A stretch of DNA of 64,000 nucleotides from DATBJJ01 sp036556425 (lineage in GTDB: Bacteria; Acidobacteriota; Vicinamibacteria; Vicinamibacterales; 2-12-FULL-66-21), in assembly GCA_036556425.1 (NCBI GenBank), contig DATBJJ010000156.1:1-64000 (forward strand), written 5' to 3'. The number at the start of each line of letters is the position of its first letter. Within the stretch, counting starts at the first letter, position 1. Under the pieces are notes generated by a model. It did no database searches. It was not told the origin of the DNA and saw only the letters and a list, made by a program, of their open reading frames with translations. A program made the translations under genes and the position numbers. Of the stretch, positions 40,068-47,906 are shown piece by piece.

Positions 40068-41684
40068 CTACTTGATCACGTTCACGTAGTACAGGTCGAG
40101 CGGCACGCTGAAGTCATCCGCCGTCAGCGCCGACGGCATCGATTTCCACTCCGTCGTCGGCTGAATCGTGTGCCACGCGCCGGGCTTCCCGGCGCGAATC
40201 GGCATGTCGAACGCTTTCTCGTCCGCTTTCCAGCGATATTGGATCGCGGTGCCGTCGAACTTCAGTTCCAACGCAGGCAGCTCCGCGCGGCGCAGGAACT
40301 GATCGAAGATCGGCGTCCAGTTCCGGCCGGTCTCCTTGTTGAAGAACCGCACGAGATCCTCGGTCATGATGTTCTTGTACTTGAACTCCTGATACGTTGC
40401 GCGCATCAGCTTCCACCACTTCTTGTCGTCGTTGACGACGGAGCGGAGCGTGTGGAGGAAGAGGGCGCCCTTGAAATACTGATCCTGCGGCGGCGATCGG
40501 TGAATGCCGCGCGGCGTGATGATCGGCGCCTGGTTTCTGACCTTCGACTTGTACCCGTTGATGTATTTCAGCGCGTCGTCGTAGCCGAACACGTGCTCGA
40601 CATAGACCGCTTCGAGGTACGTCGCCCATCCTTCGTGAATCCACATGTCGGACACGTCGGCTGCCGAAACGCTGTTGCCGAACCATTCGTGCGCGCTTTC
40701 GTGGATGATGATGAAGTCGAACTTCTGGCTCACGCCGACGCCCGTCCAGTCGCGCTCGAGATAGCCGTTCGCGTAGCGGTTGCCGTACGTGACCGCGCTT
40801 TGATGCTCCATGCCCGAGTACGGCGCTTCGATCAGCTTGTAGCCGTCCTTCTTGAACGGGTACTCGCCGAAGTATTTCTCGAACGCCTCGATCATCGGCT
40901 TCGCTTGCGCGAACTGCCGCTTCGCCTTCTCGACGTTCTCGGGCAGCACGTAGTAGTCGAGCGGCAGATCGCCGAGCATGTCGGCGAAGTGCACGTACTT
41001 GCCGATGTTGAGCGAGACGTTGTACGAGTTGATCGGGTAGTGGATGTCCCAATCCCAGCGCGTATAGCCGTCGCCGAGATCGGTCTTGCCGAGGAATTTT
41101 CCGTTCGACGCGTCGACGAGATCGTTCGGGATCGACACGCTGAGGCGCATCGATTCCACTTCGTCGCGCCATTGATCCTTGTTCGGCCACCAGATGCTCG
41201 CGCCTTCGCCCTCGCAGGCCGTGTTGATCCAATGGTTGCCCGACGGATCCTTACGGAAGGCGATCCCGCCGAAGCGGCCCGTTTCTCTCGGCGTGCCCGA
41301 ATAGTGGAAGTCGATCGCGTACTCGCGTCCGCGCTTCAGCGTTTCGGGGAAGTCCACGAAGACCGTATTGATCTCCCGCTCGAACTTCAGTTCTTTCGAT
41401 CCCATCACGATCTTGTCGACGCCGAGGTTCTCGTACAGCTCGAGCTGAATCCTCGCGTCATCCTGCAGCATTCGAAAGCGGATCGAGTTCTTGCCGCTGA
41501 GGAGCTTCTTGTCCGGATCGACGCGAACGTCGAGGTGGTACCAGAGCAGATCGTTGTTCGCGCGATAGCGTCCGTACTCGCCGCGCAGGATGTTCGCGCG
41601 CGTGGGCGCTTGCGGCGGCTGCGGTGCCGGCTGCGCGCCGAGAGACACTACCGCTGAAAGGATCGCAGCGACGGCGACTCTCAT
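40068..41684 (-). CDS. Exported M1-family metallopeptidase
   Basis: 538 residues from the ATG at 41684, with a signal peptide ending near LGAQ18. The zinc site is HESAH (328-332) with Glu351 eighteen residues later (WIHEGWATY), as in gluzincins. The usual exopeptidase GxMEN motif reads GMEHQ (291-295), found in an M1 subgroup with secreted members. The N-terminal saddle domain (residues 40-245) is intact, but the protein stops soon after the catalytic domain, shorter than PepN (about 870). Its ATG overlaps the stop of the upstream S9 peptidase gene, so the two are coupled. Confidence 0.9.
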   Translation of the reverse strand: MRVAVAAILSAVVSLGAQPAPQPPQAPTRANILRGEYGRYRANNDLLWYHLDVRVDPDKKLLSGKNSIRFRMLQDDARIQLELYENLGVDKIVMGSKELKFEREINTVFVDFPETLKRGREYAIDFHYSGTPRETGRFGGIAFRKDPSGNHWINTACEGEGASIWWPNKDQWRDEVESMRLSVSIPNDLVDASNGKFLGKTDLGDGYTRWDWDIHYPINSYNVSLNIGKYVHFADMLGDLPLDYYVLPENVEKAKRQFAQAKPMIEAFEKYFGEYPFKKDGYKLIEAPYSGMEHQSAVTYGNRYANGYLERDWTGVGVSQKFDFIIIHESAHEWFGNSVSAADVSDMWIHEGWATYLEAVYVEHVFGYDDALKYINGYKSKVRNQAPIITPRGIHRSPPQDQYFKGALFLHTLRSVVNDDKKWWKLMRATYQEFKYKNIMTEDLVRFFNKETGRNWTPIFDQFLRRAELPALELKFDGTAIQYRWKADEKAFDMPIRAGKPGAWHTIQPTTEWKSMPSALTADDFSVPLDLYYVNVIK

Positions 41685-43861
41685 CAGCGAGCCGCTCCGG
41701 CGTTGGTGGCCGTCTCCTTGCCCATCAGCCACTTGTCGAACCAGCCGACGATGTGCTGGAGGCGCTCGACGCGATGCCACGGCCGTCCCGATCGAGAGAG
41801 CTCGTGATTCTCTCCGGGGAATCTCACCATCACCGTCTCGCGCTTCAGATACTTCAACGCGCGGAACAGGTCCTCACCGCCGGCCGCCGGCGGAGTGCGC
41901 CAATCTTCATCGCCCAGGATGAACATCAGCGGCGTTTGAATCTTCGACGCGTAGGTGATCGGCGAGCGCCGCGCGAAGTCGGCCGGATCCTCGAACGGCG
42001 GCTTGCGGAACCACGTCGGCGTGAACAGCGTGAAGTCGGCCGTGTACCAGAAATTCGACCAATCCGAGATGTCGCGCTGGCTCACTGCCGCCTTGAACCT
42101 CGTCGTCTGCGTCACGACCCAGTTCGTGAGCAGCCCGCCGCCGCTTCCGCCCGTCACGCCCAGCCTCGATTCGTCGATGTATCCCTTCTTCAGCACTTCG
42201 TCGACGCCCGCCATCAGATCTTTGTAGTCGTCGCCCGGATAGGCGAACTGAATGATGTTGCCGAAATCCTGGCCGTAGTTCGAGCTGCCGCGCGGATTCG
42301 TATAGAGGACCACGTAGCCCTTCGCGGCCATCCACTGGAATTCGTGCGTGAACGTGTTGCCGTACGCGCTGTGCGGACCGCCGTGGATCTCGAGAATGAG
42401 CGGGTACTTCTTGCTCGGATCGAACGCCGGCGGCTTGAGGATCCATCCTTGGATCTTCTTGCCGTCGAAGCTCGAATACCAGATCTCCTCCGGCTCGTTC
42501 ATCGTGAGCTGACCGAACAGCTCGTCGTTGAACGCCGTCAGCTTCTTCATCGCGACCGTCGATGCTGCCGTTGCGGCGTCGAGTGTGTGCAGATCGCCGA
42601 GCCGTACGGCATTCGACAGCACGAACGCGAGCCGTCCGCCGGCCGCATCAGCCGTGTAGCCCATGACGTCGTGCGCACCCGTCGTGAGCGGCGTGGTTTT
42701 GCCGGTGGCCGTGTCCACGCGCGTGAAGTTGGCGTTGCCCTGTTCGCCGGTGACGATCACTATCGAGCGGCCGTCGCGGCTCCACACGGGCCCGCCGGGC
42801 AGCTGGCCGCGCGGCGCACGCTGATCGCCGCCGAGGCCGCCGTTGATGTCGAAGTCGAAGGCCGACGTGAGATTGCGCGCGCCCTGAGACCCGCCCCCGA
42901 GGTCGGCGACCCACAGATCCGGCTGCGAATAGGATCGCTCGGGGTTTCCCGCGAGCGTGCCGACGAAGGCGACGCGCTTGCCGTCCGGCGAGAACGAATA
43001 TGCGCCGATCGTGCCGTCGATGCTCACGACTTCCGACGGTTCGCCGCCGTCCTTCGACACCGCGTAGAGATTGCTGTCGCGCGAGTAGTAGTACGACGCG
43101 CGGCGGCGATCGGAGACGAAGAAGATCCGCGAGCCGTCCGGCGACCAGTGGAAGTTCCCGGCGCCGAACTCTCCAGACGTGATCGACTTCGGCGTCGGAC
43201 GATCGGCTGTGCTCGCCGCGGCAACAATCGTCCAGATCTGCGCGGGCCGATCGCGATCGACGTAGCCCGATCCGGCGACGCCGTTGGCGCGATAGACCGC
43301 TTCGGTAATCACCCGAACGTCCGACTCGCGCGGTTTTTCGCCGGACGGCTTCGCGGCCGCCGCGCCGACCTCGGATGGCTTCGTCGTCGACGAGAACGCG
43401 ATCGTCCGTCCATCCGGCGACCACTCCGGCGCGGCCGCGCCGCGCGAAAGCTCGGTCAGCGCGAACGGCTCGCCGCCCGCCATCGACATCAGGTGAATCT
43501 GCGGCGGCTGCGCGCGGCCATCCTTGTCGATCGATCGCACGAACGCGATCCGCTTCCCATCGGGCGACCATCGCGGGCTCGTGTCGCGCACGCCGCTCGT
43601 GATCGCGCGTGCCGGCTCGCTGCCATCGGTCTTGACGAGCCAGATCGCCGACTCGTACGTATCTTTCTTTTCGTCGACGTTCACGCGGACGAACGCCGCC
43701 TGCGATCCGTCCGGCGAGATCTGCGGATCGGCGACCCAGACGAAGGAGAACAAGTCCTTCTCGGTGATCGTCCGCTTCTCCGCGGCACGCGGGATCGCAA
43801 CGACGGCGGCAACGAGGACGATCGTGGCCGGGAACAGCATCGAACGAGTGTGGCGCGTCAT
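41684..43861 (-). CDS. Exported S9-family prolyl-oligopeptidase-type peptidase
   Basis: 725 residues from the ATG giving MTRHTRSMLFPATIVLVAAVVAIPRAAE, a clear signal peptide. An N-terminal seven-blade propeller (VADPQISPDGSQAAFVR, SPRWSPDGKRIAF, FSPDGKRVAFVG) precedes an alpha/beta hydrolase domain with the nucleophile Ser in GGSGGGLL, Asp in GDEDWRTP and His in NHELSRSG. This is the acylaminoacyl-peptidase/dipeptidyl-peptidase group (S9C-like), cleaving oligopeptides. It probably works with the coupled M1 peptidase to degrade peptides outside the cytoplasm. A TATAAT box lies 34 bases upstream of the start. Confidence 0.93.
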   Translation of the reverse strand: MTRHTRSMLFPATIVLVAAVVAIPRAAEKRTITEKDLFSFVWVADPQISPDGSQAAFVRVNVDEKKDTYESAIWLVKTDGSEPARAITSGVRDTSPRWSPDGKRIAFVRSIDKDGRAQPPQIHLMSMAGGEPFALTELSRGAAAPEWSPDGRTIAFSSTTKPSEVGAAAAKPSGEKPRESDVRVITEAVYRANGVAGSGYVDRDRPAQIWTIVAAASTADRPTPKSITSGEFGAGNFHWSPDGSRIFFVSDRRRASYYYSRDSNLYAVSKDGGEPSEVVSIDGTIGAYSFSPDGKRVAFVGTLAGNPERSYSQPDLWVADLGGGSQGARNLTSAFDFDINGGLGGDQRAPRGQLPGGPVWSRDGRSIVIVTGEQGNANFTRVDTATGKTTPLTTGAHDVMGYTADAAGGRLAFVLSNAVRLGDLHTLDAATAASTVAMKKLTAFNDELFGQLTMNEPEEIWYSSFDGKKIQGWILKPPAFDPSKKYPLILEIHGGPHSAYGNTFTHEFQWMAAKGYVVLYTNPRGSSNYGQDFGNIIQFAYPGDDYKDLMAGVDEVLKKGYIDESRLGVTGGSGGGLLTNWVVTQTTRFKAAVSQRDISDWSNFWYTADFTLFTPTWFRKPPFEDPADFARRSPITYASKIQTPLMFILGDEDWRTPPAAGGEDLFRALKYLKRETVMVRFPGENHELSRSGRPWHRVERLQHIVGWFDKWLMGKETATNAGAAR

Positions 43862-43895
43862 GGGTGAGGTCCTAGCTCGAGGTTGACGTTTCCGC

Positions 43896-43901
43896 ATTAT
43901 A
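43896..43901 (-). promoter_or_regulatory. Consensus -10 of the S9-M1 peptidase operon
   Basis: TATAAT on the minus strand, 34 bases before the ATG at 43861, with AGGA at a usable ribosome-site distance. No strong -35 is seen. Confidence 0.6.
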
Positions 43902-43965
43902 GGCCCGGGGACCTGGCACTCGTGCCCGACGTCTGATAGACCTAGAAGGCTGTGGAGGCGCAATC

Positions 43966-44826
43966 ATGAGCATTCTCGTCACGGGTGGAACAGGCACCGT
44001 CGGATCGCAGGTCGTCCGAGAGCTGTTGGCGCGCGATCAGGAAGTGCAGGTGCTGACGCGCGATGCCAGCAAAGCGAAGCAGTTGCCGGCGGGCGTCAAG
44101 GCGGTGGGCGGAGACCTGGGCAAGGTCGAAACGGTTCGCCGCGTATTCAAAGGTGTCGACGGCGTCTTTCTCATCAACACGGTGTCGCCGACCGAAGTTC
44201 ACGAAGGTCTGCTGGCCGTGTGCGGTCTGCGATTGGAGAATGTGAAGCGCCTCGTCTACGTCTCGGTGCATCACGCGGACCAGGCCGCGTGGCTTCCACA
44301 CTTCGGCGGCAAGCTCGGCGTCGAGGAGGCGGTCCGCAAATCGGGCGTGCCTTCCACGATCCTGCGGCCGAACAACTTCTATCAGAACGACTACTTCTTC
44401 AAGGACGCAATCCTGCAGCACGGCGTCTACCCGCAGCCGCTCGGGAGCGCGGGCCTTCATCGCGTCGACGTGCGCGACATTGCCGAAGCCGCTGCGATTG
44501 CGTTGACGACGCCGGGGCACGAGGGGCAGACCTACGATCTCGTCGGCCCCGAAGCGCATACGGGATCGTCGACGGCGGAGGCGTGGTCGCGAGCGATCGG
44601 CCGTCCCGTTCGGTACGGCGGCGACGATCTCGACGCGTGGGAGAAGCAGTCGCTCCAGTACTTGCCGGACTGGCTCGTCTTCGACTTCAAGCACATGTAC
44701 GCGTTCTTCCAGGAGAAGGGATTGAAGGCGACGCCGGACGCGATCGCGCGTCAGACGAAGCTGCTCGGACACTCGCCGAGATCGTTCGGCGCGTTCGTCA
44801 GCGAGACCGCGTCCGGGTGGCGATGA
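43966..44826 (+). CDS. NmrA-like NAD(P)-binding protein (atypical short-chain dehydrogenase)
   Basis: 286 residues beginning MSILVTGGTGTVGSQVVREL, an N-terminal Rossmann loop for NAD(P). The pattern PAGVKAVGGDLGKVETV, LVYVSVHHAD and the long C-terminal substrate region match NmrA/HSCARG-type atypical SDR proteins, which often act as redox sensors or quinone reductases and usually lack the catalytic Tyr-Lys pair. A GGAGG site precedes the ATG. The gene is divergent from the S9 peptidase and convergent with the hydrolase (four bases apart). Substrate unknown. Confidence 0.85.
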   Translation: MSILVTGGTGTVGSQVVRELLARDQEVQVLTRDASKAKQLPAGVKAVGGDLGKVETVRRVFKGVDGVFLINTVSPTEVHEGLLAVCGLRLENVKRLVYVSVHHADQAAWLPHFGGKLGVEEAVRKSGVPSTILRPNNFYQNDYFFKDAILQHGVYPQPLGSAGLHRVDVRDIAEAAAIALTTPGHEGQTYDLVGPEAHTGSSTAEAWSRAIGRPVRYGGDDLDAWEKQSLQYLPDWLVFDFKHMYAFFQEKGLKATPDAIARQTKLLGHSPRSFGAFVSETASGWR

Positions 44827-44830
44827 ACTC

Positions 44831-45649
44831 TCAACGGATCGCGAGATGTTTGCGAACTGCGCCGTAAAACACGTCGCGATCGATCTCGCTTGCCTCGATG
44901 TGGCCGCCCCGGACTTCGACGAACGTCTTGGGCGGCCGCGCCGCCTCGAACAACCGCTGCCCTTCGCGGAACGGCACGATCGTGTCTTCGGGGCTGTGAA
45001 GGAACAGGATCGGCGCGCGGATGCGTGCGACTCGTTGAATCGCGTTGAACGGATTCCGGATGATCCATCGAATGGGGAACATCGGATATTGCTGTTGTCC
45101 GATGTCGACAATCGAGGCCGGCGCGCCCTCGAGGACGACGGCGCGCGAGTCGACTTCGGACGCGAGGCCGACCGCAATCGCCGCGCCGAGCGACCATCCG
45201 AAGATCACCAACCGCTCCGCCGGGACGTGAGCCGTCGTGCGTAAGTAGTCGTATCCCGCTCGCGCGTCGGCGGCGACGCTCGCTTCGCTCGGCACGCCCG
45301 AAAGCCCGTGATACCCGCGATACTCCGGGGCGAGGATGTTCACGCCCAGCTCGCGCAGCCGCACGTAGTGCGCGACGTTCATCCGGCTCGCGATCGTCGA
45401 CGCGTTGCCGTGCAGATACAGGATCCAGAGATCGTCAGGGCTTCGTGCCATTCGCCACCCGAACTGGCGCGCGCCGTCGGCGCGTGGAATCTCGATCTGT
45501 TCGTACGGAAACGGCGGCCGCGTGTCGGCGCGCGCGACGTCGGTCCTGAAGATCAGCTCGGTCTCACGGAGCATCAGGTGCACGATCGCGGCGGTGTAGC
45601 CGAACACCAGCAGCGACACGATCGCGATGACCGCACGGCGTAGGCGCAT
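44831..45649 (-). CDS. Membrane-anchored alpha/beta hydrolase
   Basis: 272 residues with one N-terminal membrane segment (residues 6-24), probably an anchor. The alpha/beta hydrolase core shows LYLHGNAST (oxyanion region), nucleophile Ser in FGWSLGAAIA, Asp in LFLHSPEDTIVP and His in RGGHIEASE. This matches the BEM46/YfhR-like group found widely in bacteria, whose natural substrate is unknown. CATAAT ends six bases before the ATG. Confidence 0.88.
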   Translation of the reverse strand: MRLRRAVIAIVSLLVFGYTAAIVHLMLRETELIFRTDVARADTRPPFPYEQIEIPRADGARQFGWRMARSPDDLWILYLHGNASTIASRMNVAHYVRLRELGVNILAPEYRGYHGLSGVPSEASVAADARAGYDYLRTTAHVPAERLVIFGWSLGAAIAVGLASEVDSRAVVLEGAPASIVDIGQQQYPMFPIRWIIRNPFNAIQRVARIRAPILFLHSPEDTIVPFREGQRLFEAARPPKTFVEVRGGHIEASEIDRDVFYGAVRKHLAIR

Positions 45650-45655
45650 TGGGTG

Positions 45656-45661
45656 ATTATG
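45656..45661 (-). promoter_or_regulatory. -10-like element of the hydrolase gene (leaderless)
   Basis: CATAAT on the minus strand ends exactly six bases before the ATG at 45649, placing the expected transcription start on or next to the A of the start codon. No ribosome site is present. Confidence 0.5.
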
Positions 45662-45663
45662 AC

Positions 45664-45691
45664 GCGGTCCGCTGTCCGCGGCCCGCGATCC
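45664..45691. repeat. Four-unit GC-rich heptamer array
   Basis: Four 7-bp units in register, the first GCGGTCC and the last GCGATCC, all sharing GC at the start and CC at the end. It occupies most of the 42-base spacer upstream of the hydrolase gene. Confidence 0.7.
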
Positions 45692-46540
45692 CTATTTCTC
45701 GTACCGCTTGTGATTCGTGTAGGTCGTGACGGTCTTGACCTGGAAGCGCCGGAAGAGCAGCGTTCGGCCCGAGCCCTCGATGGTGAGCTTCGAGGGAAGC
45801 CACGTGCCGGCGATTTTGGTCCGCACGTAGTCGAACCCGCTGCCCGCTTCGACGCGCGCGACGACGCCCCATCCAATCGACACGTCGTCGAATGCCTGAA
45901 GACGCAGGCGCGCGATGTGGTGGCCGTCCTCGCTCACCCACATGCGTCCGGCGAACTTCTTCATGTAGGCTCCCTCGCGCGTTTTCACCCGCGCTTGCTG
46001 GCGCGGCTTCAGCGAGAGAGCGATCACCGGCTGGCCTTCGAGGACTTCGCGGCACTCGAATCCAAGCTCGAAGACAGCGGCGCCGTCGTCCAGGATGTCC
46101 TCGCGCTCGCGAATCTCTTCTGCTTCCCTCTTCAACCGCGCGGCGCGGCGCTGCGGGGACTCGGTCCTGTCGCGCTCCGCACGTTTCTGCAGATCGCGCT
46201 GATGCTCGGCGTCGCGGCGCGCGAGCTCGGCGGCATCGAGCGGCCGTCCGTCGATCGCGACGAGTCGTTTGTACTCGTCAACGGTGTCGGTGGGGTAAAC
46301 CTCGAACGTGCGAAGCGGCCCGACGGTCACTGCGCCGAATCGCGAGATGTCGACCTCGCGCCTGTGCTCGATGTAGGTGAATTGCAGCGGAGCCGCGTAC
46401 TCCCGCCGCAGCGTCTCGCGGATCTGCGCCGCGAGCGCGCCCATGTCGGGCGGACGGTGCGAGCAGTCGACCGGTCCACCGGTCCGCTGCGACAGGAAAA
46501 GGAGTCCGAGAGCGCACACCGTGCGCAATACGGCTGGCAT
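45692..46540 (-). CDS. Exported protein of unknown function
   Basis: 282 residues with a short signal peptide (MPAVLRTVCALGLLFLSQ). A highly charged helical region (about 95-150: AELARRDAEHQRDLQKRAERDR) separates two beta-rich parts. The second part (FELGFECREVLEGQPVIAL, GRMWVSEDGHHIARLRLQAFDDVSIGWG, GTWLPSKLTIEG) resembles the outer-membrane lipoprotein-sorting (LolA/LolB-like) fold in pattern, but no diagnostic motif is seen. Function unknown. TACACT ends six bases before the ATG. The upstream gene on the same strand is a VWFA protein, 72 bases away. Confidence 0.65.
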   Translation of the reverse strand: MPAVLRTVCALGLLFLSQRTGGPVDCSHRPPDMGALAAQIRETLRREYAAPLQFTYIEHRREVDISRFGAVTVGPLRTFEVYPTDTVDEYKRLVAIDGRPLDAAELARRDAEHQRDLQKRAERDRTESPQRRAARLKREAEEIREREDILDDGAAVFELGFECREVLEGQPVIALSLKPRQQARVKTREGAYMKKFAGRMWVSEDGHHIARLRLQAFDDVSIGWGVVARVEAGSGFDYVRTKIAGTWLPSKLTIEGSGRTLLFRRFQVKTVTTYTNHKRYEK

Positions 46541-46546
46541 CGATCA

Positions 46547-46552
46547 AGTGTA
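46547..46552 (-). promoter_or_regulatory. -10-like element of the exported-protein gene (leaderless)
   Basis: TACACT on the minus strand ends exactly six bases before the ATG at 46540, the same spacing as at 45656 and 61391. Confidence 0.45.
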
Positions 46553-46601
46553 GCGGACCAGCCGCCGATACGGATGGGCCAGCTGAACCAGGAACGGAGA
46601 C

Positions 46602-46622
46602 CTTCTTCGTTCTCAGTTCTTC
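46602..46622. repeat. Three-unit GTTCTTC-type heptamer array at a gene end
   Basis: Three 7-bp units in register (CTTCTTC, GTTCTCA, GTTCTTC) straddle the stop codon of the minus-strand VWFA gene and encode its last residues. The unit is related to that of the array at 14210. Confidence 0.6.
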
Positions 46623-47809
46623 AGCGTGTACTCCGGCCGGTGCGTGACGGTGACGTTGGGCCGCGCCACCTTGATCTCGATCGTGCGTCGGCGCTTCGTC
46701 CGGTCGGCGTTCGCCGCGTAATAGCCGACGACGTAGTAGTCGCTCGTTTCCGCGTCGATCTGCGCGAGCGCGCCGTCGAAGTCGTTCTTGTTGACGACGG
46801 CCTTGCCGCCCGTCTGCTCGGCGAGAACACGCAGCGTGTCCTGCGTCTTCGACACGTGCCGCTGATACGCCGCCATGTCGATCTGTTCGTTGATGTCCGG
46901 CCCGCCCGTGAGCCCTCGCGGATCGATCGTGTAGATGACCACGTTCGCGCGGCGCGCCGCGCGCGTCAGCTCGGAGAGCTGCGAGACGAGATCCGCGTCC
47001 GAGAACGCGTTCTGCTTGCGGAACGGATTCTCGTCGGTATCGCCGCTGCGCTCCTTGTCGCGCTTCGCGCGCTCATCCGCGAACGGATCGAGATCGTAGC
47101 CGTTGCTGATGTAGACGAAGCTCTTGCGGCGATCGGGAAGTTGGGCGAACTGGTTCAGGACATCGTACGCGGTGCTGAACGCGACGTGGACGCGATGGCC
47201 GACTTCCGGCGGGACGTTCCCGCCAGTAGGCACGTCGACGATGTCGCGCGGCCGCAGGCCGCCGCCGATGATCTTCTCCTTCGCGGCGTCCAGACGGCGG
47301 CGATCGTAGGTCAGATCGACTTGGATCGAGGAGGTACCCGTCGACACGACGGCGAAGAGATCGCCGTCGTGGATCAACCGCTGGGTGACTCGTGCGAAGA
47401 GATCCCGGACGCGCGGCGTCTGGCTCGGCTCGAGGTGCAAATCGTCCACGAAGATCAGGAACACGCGGCCCGAGATGTCTTTCACCGGCATCCAGCGCGG
47501 CAGGACGATCCCTTCCCTCTCGGACGTCTTCAATTGTGGGTCGAGATTGAACAGCCGGCCGCCATGCGACAGCGAGAACGTGATCATTGTCTGCCGCACG
47601 CCATCCTCGTAGATTTCGATCTCGTTGGGCTTGACGTCCGGCAGGAAGCGTCCCTGGCGATCGCGGATCGTGAGCGGTGTCGTGACGAGCTCGACGCCGC
47701 TCTTGATCCGGACCTGCGGAGGCTCGGCGGGTTTTGCGGGCTTTTGCGCGAGCGCGGTGGGCCATGCTGCGAGCAACACAGCCGCGGCCGCGGTTTGAAC
47801 GATGGTCAT
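46613..47809 (-). CDS. Exported VWFA-related acidobacterial-domain protein
   Basis: 398 residues with a signal peptide ending near ALAQ22 and a strong GGGGGGAG ribosome site. The N-terminal module VTTPLTIRDRQGRFLPDVKPNEIEIYEDGVRQ and the C-terminal DYYVVGYYAANADRTKRRRTIEIKV define the VWFA-related acidobacterial family. At the metal site the usual DxSxS is replaced by LIFVDDLHL, so classical metal coordination is doubtful. TRAARRANVVIYTIDPRGL is the late part of the VWA fold. It lies downstream of the sortilin-like gene on the same strand, separated by a stem-loop. Confidence 0.87.
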   Translation of the reverse strand: MTIVQTAAAAVLLAAWPTALAQKPAKPAEPPQVRIKSGVELVTTPLTIRDRQGRFLPDVKPNEIEIYEDGVRQTMITFSLSHGGRLFNLDPQLKTSEREGIVLPRWMPVKDISGRVFLIFVDDLHLEPSQTPRVRDLFARVTQRLIHDGDLFAVVSTGTSSIQVDLTYDRRRLDAAKEKIIGGGLRPRDIVDVPTGGNVPPEVGHRVHVAFSTAYDVLNQFAQLPDRRKSFVYISNGYDLDPFADERAKRDKERSGDTDENPFRKQNAFSDADLVSQLSELTRAARRANVVIYTIDPRGLTGGPDINEQIDMAAYQRHVSKTQDTLRVLAEQTGGKAVVNKNDFDGALAQIDAETSDYYVVGYYAANADRTKRRRTIEIKVARPNVTVTHRPEYTLKN

Positions 47810-47827
47810 ATCTCCCCCCGACCTTCG

Positions 47828-47860
47828 CCAACCGCTCGCGTCGCTCGCGGCTTCGGTTGG
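47828..47860. repeat. Inverted repeat between sortilin-like and VWFA genes
   Basis: CCAACCG (47828-47834) and CGGTTGG (47854-47860) flank a GC-rich core with its own CGCG pairs. On the minus strand it lies after the propeller gene and before the VWFA start, without a clear T-run, so it may be an interspersed palindrome or an attenuating stem. Confidence 0.45.
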
Positions 47861-47906
47861 GAGGCCTCAGGGGTAAGACGTTTGGCCAGCGCGGTTGGTC
47901 GGGGTT

